NCBI GenBank assembly: GCA_964522665.1
Contig: CAZFVY010000017.1
Coordinates: 18,539-82,538, forward strand
DNA: 64,000 nucleotides
DNA from: CAZFVY01 sp964522665
GTDB lineage: Bacteria > Verrucomicrobiota > Verrucomicrobiia > Limisphaerales > CAZFVY01
Reading direction: 5' to 3'
Shown here: positions 41,213 through 48,759 of the stretch, piece after piece
Layout of the letters: each line of letters opens with the position of its first letter
Position numbering within the stretch: the first letter of the stretch is position 1
Position numbers and translations under genes: made by a program
The notes under the pieces: model-generated
What the model saw: only the letters and a program-made list of their open reading frames with translations
Told to the model about the DNA's origin: nothing
Database searches by the model: none

Positions 41213-44200
41213 CTACTTGGACGAGGCGCCTTCGATCAACTCGATTGCAACGTCAAACCGGTCCAGCGCCTGCGCTCGCTCGGCGACCACGCCGTCTAAG
41301 AAACCTCGGACGTAGGTGGAGAACGTCTGCTGGGCTTGAGCCGTGCTCGTCGTCGGATTCGCCGTGAGGTTCGGGCGCACGTCGCCGTGGTACCGTTTTA
41401 CGGCAGTGAGGAGATCCAGGATGGCGGCATCGAAGGCTTGGGCGGAGCCATTCGCTTTCGCGATGTTGGCGGCGCCGTTGGTGACAACGGTGGTGTAGTC
41501 ACTCGCCTTCGGTATCGCGATGTTGGTTAAACCTGCGAGGTCCGTCAGACCGGCCGATGACCACGCGCGAATCAGCTTGTCAATGAAGCCGGTTCCCAAG
41601 AGTTGGTTCGTCAGATTGAACCAGGAGTTCGACGTCTGGGTTAGATAATTCGTCGCCGCCAGCTCGAACTCTCCGTTGAACGGAGAATTCGTGGCGATCA
41701 GGCCTTTGCCGCCGGAGAGCGCATTGAGACCGGTCGTGCCCATTGACATGAGCGCCAAATTGCTGGCGGTCTTGACGATGTTGGAGGGGTTCGAGGCGTA
41801 GCTCTTCACGTACCAGTTGCCGATGTCGTCCTTGGCGATCACATAGTTGGCGTCCCCGGCGCCCGCCACGCGGACGCGGTTAATGTTTTGCCAAGACTGT
41901 TTGTCGAGCTCGTGGAGCGCTGCGCTCTGCGCCTTTCCTTGCGCGTCAACGAGGTTGCCAATGAGCGGCAAGGAACGCCACGCCTGACGCTCAAGGTCAT
42001 TGCGCCAGACCGTGCTGCTGTTTGCGTTCAGCGTCGACGCCGGATAACTGCTCCGCAAGTATGCCGAGGCGGGCCGGAGGTAAATCTTGCCGCTCTTCAT
42101 GTCCAGCACGCGGTTGATGGCTTGAAGGAATTTGTCCTGGGCCGGCTGGGCGCTGGTGGGTGCGGCAGCGGGTGCGGCAGCGGGTGCGGCGGCGGGTGCG
42201 GCGGCGGGTGCGGCGGCGGGTGCGGCGGCGGGTGCGGCGGCGGNNNNNNNNNNNNNNNNNNNNNNNNNNNNNNNNNNNNNNNNNNNNNNNNNNNNNNNNN
42301 NNNNNNNNNNNNNNNNNNNNNNNNNNNNNNNNNNNNNNNNNNNGCGGCGGGTGCGGCGGCGGGTGCGGCGGCGGGTGCGGCGGCGGGTGCGGCGGCGGCG
42401 GGAGTGGCAACGGCGGCGGGTACGGCAGCGGCAGCGGTGGGCTTTCCACCTGACGGCGCCGTTTGGTCGAGCAAAGCTCTGACCTCTCTTGCACGCAGTT
42501 CTTCGAGGAGATTTGCCAGCAGATCCTTCGCGTCCCAGTGATTCGAGTTATCGTTCATCACTTGGGAAGTGGCCAAGCTGCCGAGTCCGGCGGTCTGCAG
42601 AGCTTGCGCGGTCAACGGGGCCTTGCCTTCCATGTCTCGCCGATAGACGGCATGCTTTTTGAGTTCATCGACCTGCACGAGAATCGAATTCCCGGCGTAT
42701 TGGAGAACGCTCATATATTTTTTGACCTCGGGATCACTGGTGGAGGTGAGCAGGCTGGCGGTATTGCCTAGCGTGACGGTCTTTTGGGCGAACTGAGTAA
42801 GCGCGCTGAGGAGACCGCTAAACTGATCCGATTGGGATTCCTGCTTGAACCACTTGCTCGAACGCGTGCTTTCCAGGTAATGTTCGATGGTCGTTTCCAT
42901 GCCAAACTGCGTCCGTCCACCGCTAAACGAGCTATTGACCGTCGCTTCCAGATTACGCATTGAACGCAATACTTCCTCGGTGAAAACGTCGTTCCCTTCA
43001 AGGTCGGCCGTCGGCCCTCGGGCCAAGCCGAATCTGAATTCCGGGTCGCCTGAGTTGACGAGCAACGCGTCAAGCTCTTGGAGTGACCGAACGATCTCGC
43101 TGCCTTCGCGCGTCAGGAGAGTTTCTGTGACCATCTTGTTTGCGGTCCGGTAATCGGCCGGGGCCTTCAGCGCGTCGGCCACTCGAGCGGCAAGTCTCGC
43201 GGCGGCGGAGTCGGGCGCATTCAGTTGTTGCACCGTTTCAGAGAAGGATTTGGGTTGTTCAAAAGCCGCGATAAGGCTGGCGCCGTTAGTGAGCACAATG
43301 TCTTGCACGCGGGGTGACTCAACAAACAGTCTGACTCGTCCCTCTCCTTTGGTCGCGGCGAGCGCGTATTCGTCGAAAGCGGTCAGCAGCAGTGTTCGCA
43401 TTTGGGCGCGGGCTTCCAAGAAGCTTCCCGCAAGCAGTGTGACTCGTTGGACGAAATTGGTCCTCCGGGCGCCTTCGTTAGCGGCAAAAAGGGCGTCGGT
43501 GTGCCCGGACAGATTTTCGGCGCGCGAGAGGAACACAAAGAGTGCGTTCGAGCTTTTTCCTCCTTTCGGATAAATCTTGCGCAAATCAGGGGAAAGAAGC
43601 GCTTCCAGACGGTCGGATCTCCTAACGGTTCGCTTGCCGGGGGACGTTGTCTCGGGAACCAGGAACTGGCTGTAGGCCGCGATAACGTTCGAGTCCGCGT
43701 CGGGCTTAAAACCTTGTTTAATTTCTTTCCAGATCGTCGCGTCGGCGTCCGCCTGCTGCGGATGAAACGTGTTGTAGGCGTCCATGTATTTTTGTTGAGC
43801 CTCCGAACCGCGGTCGAGCAAAGGGGCAAGCTCCCACGGCCCCCGGTCCTCGTAGAGTCCGAGTATTTCGTTCACGCGGATCGCTGAGTCATTCCTCAGG
43901 TTTTGTTTGCGTCCGTCCGAAGGTGCAAAAAAGCCCGGCCAATAAAAATCGGCGCTTCGAAAATCGACGAGCTCCTGCTGCAATGATGGAGTTTGAAAGA
44001 TTAGCCGCTCCGCGCCGTGCATTAGCCCGTACTGGGCCCGACTCGAGACCTCGAGATAGTCGCGCAACTGAACCAACACCGGCTTGAGGCCCATGACGAG
44101 GCTGATGGCCTGATCGTCCTGCACTTCGATCGAGTTGCTGAGCGGGCCGGTGTACACGTCCACGTCCACGGTCAAGACCGCGCAGCCGGTCGCCAGGACG

Positions 44201-44238
44201 AGCAGCCCCGCGATTGAAACCGACAATTTTTTATTCAT
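41213..44238 (-). CDS. Large exported lipoprotein with (Pro-Ala-Ala-Ala) repeat, interrupted by an assembly gap
   Basis: The ATG at 44238 opens a lipoprotein (MNKKLSVSIAGLLVLATGC, lipobox LATGC). About 600 residues of mixed composition follow (for example DFYWPGFFAPSDGRKQNLRNDSAIRVNEILGLYEDRGPWELAPLL), then a PAAA repeat that enters the N run at 42343. On the other side of the gap the frame GCCGCCGCACCC again gives AAAP repeats and leads into TSAQPAQDKFLQAINRVLDMKSGKIYLRP and a C-terminal domain of about 300 residues ending at 41213. The apparent frame change is caused by the arbitrary gap length, so I treat this as one gene. I do not recognise the family. A second lipoprotein gene ends 24 bp upstream of the ATG. 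Confidence 0.75.
42244..42343. other. Scaffold gap (100 N) inside a repetitive coding region
   Basis: Exactly 100 N flanked on both sides by the 12-bp repeat GCGGCGGGTGCG (encoding PAAA on the minus strand). The size is a placeholder; the true number of repeats is unknown and the collapse of this repeat is the obvious reason for the assembly break. Confidence 0.98.
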
Positions 44239-44262
44239 GCGTTCTTCGGGTTGAGCGTCGGC

Positions 44263-44904
44263 TTACTTGCTTGATTGGGGCAGGGCGTCGGCGATGTCAC
44301 TCTTGAGGCGGTCAAGGGCGCCGAGTGAACTCTTGGTGGTAATCAACGCCTCGAATAGTTTCTTCTCGAGGGCGGCGTTGTTCTGCATCACCGCGGCGCC
44401 GCTGACCTGGCCAATTGCCTCGTCCACGCGTTCAAAGAAATTTTTGGGACTGGCGCCCATGACGATCACCAGGCGGTGATTCGCCGGGGCCTCGCGAAAC
44501 CCTTCCGGCCCAAAGAGCATCAAGCGCCGTCCGGTGGTGAACGTCGAGGTATAGTTGGTATTGCCCGCGTTGATCTCGACCGGCGCGGTTCCGTTCGCGT
44601 CAAGCGAGGCCTGGCCGGTGAGGGAATCGATGACCCCGGCGGGCACCCAGCCGGAGGCAAACCGAGTGCTGCTGACGACGCTCGCCTGGCCATGCACGGT
44701 CAGTCGATAAACCGTGGGTGGCAGTTGCTCTTCGGGATCGAAAACCCCGAGGTAATAGACTTGCTCGAGTTCCTGAACCGGCATGCCGCTGACGACGGCG
44801 ATGGCGCCGCCGGCGGCGAGAGCGCCCGTTTGATACGGCGTCGCGCAGCCGGCCAGCAACGCCGCGGCGGTCGTTGCCGCCACGGCTGCCGCTCGGCGAA
44901 GCAT
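44263..44904 (-). CDS. Lipoprotein of unknown function
   Basis: 213 residues from the ATG at 44904 (MLRRAAAVAATTAAALLAGC, lipobox LLAGC). A longer frame upstream gives polar residues before the signal and is less likely. The mature part is a beta-rich, mixed-composition protein (GMPVQELEQVYYLGVFDPEEQLPPTVYRLTVHGQASVV, then GRRLMLFGPEGFREAPANHRLVIVMGASPKNFFERVDEAIGQ). The ending is helical. It lies 24 bp upstream of the large PAAA lipoprotein on the same strand; the two probably work together in the envelope. Not recognised. Confidence 0.75.
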   Translation of the reverse strand: MLRRAAAVAATTAAALLAGCATPYQTGALAAGGAIAVVSGMPVQELEQVYYLGVFDPEEQLPPTVYRLTVHGQASVVSSTRFASGWVPAGVIDSLTGQASLDANGTAPVEINAGNTNYTSTFTTGRRLMLFGPEGFREAPANHRLVIVMGASPKNFFERVDEAIGQVSGAAVMQNNAALEKKLFEALITTKSSLGALDRLKSDIADALPQSSK

Positions 44905-45348
44905 GATCGCGTAGCGTCCACCGGTCTCGCGCCGGGACGCGCTGACGGTGGGAGTCGGATCGCAAAAGAGCGGCGCGTCGGGCACGATGGGGCAAGGCAA
45001 TGGATTCATGGTTGCGTTTGGATTTCAGTTTGATTACGCGTCCGATGCCCACGACGAGCCCAGGCGCTGCATATTCTACTGCGGTTGCGTCCGCGCTTGC
45101 CCCTTTCCCATCGAATCCCTTCGCGACGCGCCGGCAGAACGAAGCGCCGGACGCCCCGGGCTTGCATCACCGCGTGAATCAATACCAACTTATCGGGCAG
45201 ACCCTCGCGTAATCCGCAGCCCGAAGTCAAGCTAAACTTTTGGTTATTTCGGCGATTACATTACCCCTCGGCGACACAATGTGAGTGGGGGCGCCGCCAA
45301 CTTGTTTTTCCCGCTCGTCTGCCCGCCATCAAGCGCTACGCTGGCGCC
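44905..45348. other. Intergenic region between divergent genes
   Basis: About 440 bp between the minus-strand lipoprotein and the plus-strand PNPOx-like gene. No coding frame with family character is visible. The part near 45230-45280 is AT-richer (AAGCTAAACTTTTGGTTATTTCGGCGATTACATTACC) and is the likely promoter zone. Confidence 0.5.
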
Positions 45349-45798
45349 ATGTCCAAACCCATTCCGAAATCGATCAATCCGGACGCGCTGGTGAAACTCG
45401 CGCTCGGGGTGATTGCCGCCGACCGCTTTCCGGCGCTCGCCTCAATCGACGGGGACCATCCGCGCGTCCGGCCGGTCTCGCCGATTCGCAGCGACGGCTT
45501 CACAATTTTCATCGCGAATCTCCGGGCGTACCACAAAACGGGCGAAATCGCCGCCAATCCGAACGTCGAGCTTTGCTACGTGGACGAGGGCCACAACCAG
45601 GTGCGCCTCAGCGGCGTCGCGGAAATCGTGACCGAGCGCGCGCTCTTGCTGGAAATCTGGGAAGCCAGTCCGCTGTTGCGCCAGTACCTCGGTTCGGTGG
45701 ACAACCCGCAATTGATCGTCTATCGCGTCAGGCCATCCCGCGTCCGCTACATGCAGGAATGGGCGCTGGAGTACTACGAAGTGCCGATCGGAGCTTAA
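45349..45798 (+). CDS. Pyridoxamine 5'-phosphate oxidase-like flavin-binding protein
   Basis: 149 residues with the split-barrel pattern of the PNPOx/general stress protein 26 group: FPALASIDGDHPRVRPVSPIRSDGFTIFIANLRAYHKTGEIAANPNVELCYVDEGHNQVRLSGVAEIV, followed by the VYRVRPSRVRYMQEWALEYYEV end. Members bind FMN or F420 and reduce diverse small molecules; without further motifs the cofactor cannot be decided. It is a single gene. Confidence 0.88.
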   Translation: MSKPIPKSINPDALVKLALGVIAADRFPALASIDGDHPRVRPVSPIRSDGFTIFIANLRAYHKTGEIAANPNVELCYVDEGHNQVRLSGVAEIVTERALLLEIWEASPLLRQYLGSVDNPQLIVYRVRPSRVRYMQEWALEYYEVPIGA

Positions 45799-45850
45799 CG
45801 CGGGGCGCCGGGGAGAAAGTTTGCGCGCTCGTCGGCGTGCGAATTCAGCG

Positions 45851-46522
45851 CTATTCTTCCGCCTCGCTTCGCGGTGGCGCGATGGCCCTTCCAGGAGCCA
45901 CGCCTTCGCGACGGCGCTCCGGCGGCACGATGAAGAAAAAGGGGGTTAGCAAATATACCAGAAACGCCACCTCAACGCTGAACCACGCGGCGCCGGCGCC
46001 GGCCAAGTACGCGATTACGCCGACAAATGATTTCGCGATGATCCGCGGGTCTTGTTCGGACGCCAGCTCGGGTTTGATCAGACGGCGCAAGATGTAAGCG
46101 TGCAGCACGATGAAGAGGAGGGTGTTGAATGACATCACGACGCCAAAGAGGCTGACCGCGAGCGGATTCGCCGGGTACTCCCCCATCAACGCGGTCGGGA
46201 ACGGCACAAACGACTGGAACATCAGGAAGAGCGCGTTCAACCAAACCAAAGCGTAATCCGCGTGCCGGGCAAGACCCAGGACGTGGTGATGGTTCAACCA
46301 AAACTTGCACACGATGATGAAGCTGATCAACCAACTCACCAGCGCCGGCGCCAATTCCCGCAGGCGTTGGCCTAGCTCACTCACGCTCCGCGCATCGTGC
46401 AAGGGCTGGACCTTTAATTCGAGCACAAGCAGCGTCACGATGATCGCAAAGACGCCGTCACTGAATGCCTCGATCCGGTTGAGCCGCAACTCGCCCCGCG
46501 CAAAGCGTTTCAAGAATCCCAT
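45851..46522 (-). CDS. TMEM175-like potassium channel protein (DUF1211)
   Basis: 223 residues with six predicted membrane helices. The diagnostic motif RIEAFSDGVFAIIVTLLVLEL (the FSDGV signature lining the pore of TMEM175 channels) begins at about residue 17, followed by the short loop and WLISFIIVCKFWLNHHHVL. Bacterial members form tetrameric K+ channels with one repeat. The C-terminal 25 residues are a charged tail. A single gene, transcribed against the PNPOx-like gene with 52 bp between the stops. Confidence 0.9.
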   Translation of the reverse strand: MGFLKRFARGELRLNRIEAFSDGVFAIIVTLLVLELKVQPLHDARSVSELGQRLRELAPALVSWLISFIIVCKFWLNHHHVLGLARHADYALVWLNALFLMFQSFVPFPTALMGEYPANPLAVSLFGVVMSFNTLLFIVLHAYILRRLIKPELASEQDPRIIAKSFVGVIAYLAGAGAAWFSVEVAFLVYLLTPFFFIVPPERRREGVAPGRAIAPPRSEAEE

Positions 46523-46630
46523 GGACGAGGTTTTACGACGGGCTTAAGAACGATGACGAGAGATTTCGGAGGTCACCGGATCCCCTGGCAATCTCCCGGC
46601 CGCACGGTATCGTGGAGGTACGATACGTAG

Positions 46631-47050
46631 ATGAGAATACCTCTGACGCCAGAATTGTTACGGGTCCTGCCCGTCCACGACGCGCAGGTGGTGTCCATTG
46701 AGATCGTGCCTGGCGGGTACGGCGGACTTAGATTCTGTCTGGCGATCAGGCTGCATGGGGATGAATCGCTCGACGAAATTTCAAAGCTCGGGATTACGAG
46801 CCGGTCGCTCCGCTTGACCTGCGACAATTGTTGGCAAATCAGTTCCACCCTCCTCGGGACTAATAGTCGCGCAGAAACGATCGACGACTGGATGGTGATT
46901 GAGGAATCGACATTGATAGCCGAACTGAAGTCCCTGTGCTTAGGACGCGGCGTTAACTTGGCACATCACCGGATCATTTGGTCTGGAGGCTCTCAGATGG
47001 ACGTTGTGACGGCGGAATCGGGCTTTGCCGTCGAGTCGGTGGCGATTTGA
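46631..47050 (+). CDS. Hypothetical protein
   Basis: 139 residues. Not recognised. The sequence is of ordinary composition with beta-rich phrases (LLRVLPVHDAQVVSIEIVPGGYGGLRFCLAIRLHGDES and RSLRLTCDNCWQISSTLLG). The HDAxVxSIEI opening resembles small immunity-like or Imm50-type proteins, but this is a weak impression. Its DNA is less GC-rich than the flanks. It lies directly upstream of the orphan antitoxin gene and may belong to the same accessory patch. Confidence 0.6.
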   Translation: MRIPLTPELLRVLPVHDAQVVSIEIVPGGYGGLRFCLAIRLHGDESLDEISKLGITSRSLRLTCDNCWQISSTLLGTNSRAETIDDWMVIEESTLIAELKSLCLGRGVNLAHHRIIWSGGSQMDVVTAESGFAVESVAI

Positions 47051-47090
47051 TTGAAGGCAAGACGCTTTTAGCTACTGGCGGGTGATCGCG

Positions 47091-47126
47091 TTGCCAGTCA
47101 CCTTTTGATAAGATAAAATTCGCCGC
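47091..47126 (+). promoter_or_regulatory. Sigma-70-type promoter of the orphan antitoxin gene
   Basis: TTGCCA at 47091-47096, a 17-bp spacer, TAAAAT at 47114-47119, then seven bases to the GTG at 47127. As in the promoter at 24438-24473, the predicted transcript starts at or beside the start codon. Confidence 0.65.
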
Positions 47127-47366
47127 GTGAGGGTCAGGTTGGACATCTATGATGACGTGCTTCAAGCCGTCAAAGAATTAGCGCAACGCGAGGGGACCGC
47201 GACGGGTCGAGTCTTGTCGCGGCTCGCGCGCGCCGAATTGGCGTCGCCAACGCTTGAACCAAAAGGCGCCCCCGCGTTTCGCGGCGGCGTGCCGCTGCCT
47301 CGCTCGCGCGGCGAGATCATCACGTCCGAGAAAGTGAAGCGCCTCATGGACCAAGAGGGCATTTAA
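47127..47366 (+). CDS. VapB-like antitoxin without a PIN partner
   Basis: 79 residues starting at a GTG. The N-terminal MRVRLDIYDDVLQAVKELAQREGTATGRVLSRLARAEL is a ribbon-helix-helix domain of the VapB type, and the C-terminal GVPLPRSRGEIITSEKVKRLMDQEGI is the toxin-binding tail seen in VapB proteins paired with PIN toxins. No PIN gene follows: the next gene, three bases on, encodes an unrelated 109-residue protein. Thus it is an orphan antitoxin or a pair with a new partner. Confidence 0.78.
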   Translation: MRVRLDIYDDVLQAVKELAQREGTATGRVLSRLARAELASPTLEPKGAPAFRGGVPLPRSRGEIITSEKVKRLMDQEGI

Positions 47367-47369
47367 CCA

Positions 47370-47699
47370 ATGGGAGGTCCCTACTCAGTGACGGGAGGCG
47401 CGCGGATCGGCGACGGGTTCTTTCCACTCAATGTCTCCTTTCCATTCGCTAAGTTGGAGTGCGACCCAAGCGGCGTAACGCTCCACATCGACCTGTTCAT
47501 CTGGCGCCGCGCGTATCTATTCCCAAGCGAATGCGTCGAGGTTTTCGACGATTACGGCGGATTGTTGTCTCAAGGATTGCGCCTCCGGCATCACGCGCCC
47601 GGCCAACCGGAGTTCGTCGTGTTCTGGACTGGCGAACGCGAGGCCGCGAAAGTCGCGCTTCGCGGCTTGGGGTATCGATGCGGCGCGAGGGACCGTTGA
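47370..47699 (+). CDS. Hypothetical protein coupled to the orphan antitoxin
   Basis: 109 residues. I do not recognise the family. The sequence alternates beta-strand-like segments (FFPLNVSFPFAKLECDPSGVTLHIDLFIWRRAYLFPSECVEVFDDYGGLLSQGLRLRHH, then EFVVFWTGEREAAKVALRGLGY), ending in a helix; this layout recalls small PH-like domains. It begins three bases after the antitoxin stop, so translation is likely coupled. No catalytic motif is seen. Confidence 0.65.
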   Translation: MGGPYSVTGGARIGDGFFPLNVSFPFAKLECDPSGVTLHIDLFIWRRAYLFPSECVEVFDDYGGLLSQGLRLRHHAPGQPEFVVFWTGEREAAKVALRGLGYRCGARDR

Positions 47700-47781
47700 C
47701 GGGATTGTCCTAAAAACGCTTGCTCGGCCTTGTGATCGACCCGGTTCAGACCGGTGTACCGACCGCCAATCTGCCCGAGAG

Positions 47782-48759
47782 CTAAGGCGTTTCCGACGCC
47801 TTGTAGAGGCGGGCCAGTTCGAGCATGAGAACTTCGAGTTGCTTGTAATATTCGTCCTCGGCCAATTGGCTTTTCTGGCCGCGGAGTTTGGCGATGGACT
47901 GTTCCAATTCGTCGCGGCGGGCGCGGGCCGCGGCGGGCATCTGCTTTTCAGCCCCGCGCCGCACTAGAATGAATTGGTGCGCGCGAGCGCCGTCGAGCGA
48001 GGCGCCGTCGCTCGCTTTCTTGAAGGCGCGGATGCCGCGAAACCAGTCCGGCGGCGTGCCCAAACCGTCGCCGTTGTCGTCGAGCAGCGCGTGCTCGGTG
48101 GCCAGGCGACCTTCGAGCTTGTAAAACTCCTCGGTCCGCCGGGCCGCCATCAGAAAGGCCTCGAGCAGAGAAGTCTGCCCGTCCTTGTCAAGGTCGGCTT
48201 TCGGGTCGGCGATGGCCTCCGCCAAATATTTGCCGAAACGGGTGTAATTCACTTCGAACCCGCTGCGAGTCGCGGTGATGACGACGCGATTAGGCGCGGA
48301 AAGCTTGTTAATGAAGGGGCCGCTGGCGGACGCGGTGTCGATGACGGCGACCGGCCGCTTGAACGGCTTGAGTAATGCGGCCAACTCGGTGGCCGAAAGG
48401 TCGGGGCCGCGCAGATTGAATTTGGCTTCCTGGTTGTCAAAGGTTCCGTGCCCGATGAGGACCAGCCATAATTCGGCGACGCCTTCCTTCGGCTCGTCCT
48501 GGAGGGCTTTCTTCAATTGGTCCGCGTCGGCGCCCTCGGCCTCCGTTTTCCGGCCGATCGTCAACTCCTTCGCTCCCGCGGCGCGACAGGCGCTTTCCCA
48601 GCGGTCAGCCGACTCGGCGAACACCTTGCCGAATTCCTCCTCGCCCGGGGCGCCGACCACGACGATCACCGTCGCCTGATCCAGCGCCGCGGTCGGAGCC
48701 GGCTCCGACGCGAGGGCCGTCCACGGGAAAAGCAGGAGTAGGGCGAGCCATTTGCTCAC
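47782..48759 (-). CDS. Exported C13/caspase-fold-like protein lacking the catalytic Cys
   Basis: 325 residues from a GTG at 48759 (signal peptide SKWLALLLLFPWTALASEP). The GTG overlaps the stop of the upstream vWA gene (GTGA), so translation is coupled. Residues about 30-230 have the layout of C13 (legumain-like) peptidases: VIVVVGAPGEEEFGKVF, then ELWLVLIGHGTFD with the catalytic-type His, and RPVAVIDTASASGPFINKLSAPNRVVITATRSG, where active enzymes have D-x-C-x-S-G; here the Cys is replaced (IDTASASG). It is therefore probably a pseudoprotease. The C-terminal helix (RDELEQSIAKLRGQKSQLAEDEYYKQLEVLMLELARLY) is a coiled coil. It acts in the periplasm. Confidence 0.78.
   Translation of the reverse strand: MSKWLALLLLFPWTALASEPAPTAALDQATVIVVVGAPGEEEFGKVFAESADRWESACRAAGAKELTIGRKTEAEGADADQLKKALQDEPKEGVAELWLVLIGHGTFDNQEAKFNLRGPDLSATELAALLKPFKRPVAVIDTASASGPFINKLSAPNRVVITATRSGFEVNYTRFGKYLAEAIADPKADLDKDGQTSLLEAFLMAARRTEEFYKLEGRLATEHALLDDNGDGLGTPPDWFRGIRAFKKASDGASLDGARAHQFILVRRGAEKQMPAAARARRDELEQSIAKLRGQKSQLAEDEYYKQLEVLMLELARLYKASETP

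Noticed and set aside
42160..42441. GC-rich 12-bp direct repeats considered as a CRISPR-like or regulatory array
   Set aside because: Units are contiguous with no spacers and encode PAAA in frame with a lipoprotein.
42132..42494. Open frames through the N run
   Set aside because: They are products of a 12-bp repeat in other frames joined across an arbitrary gap.
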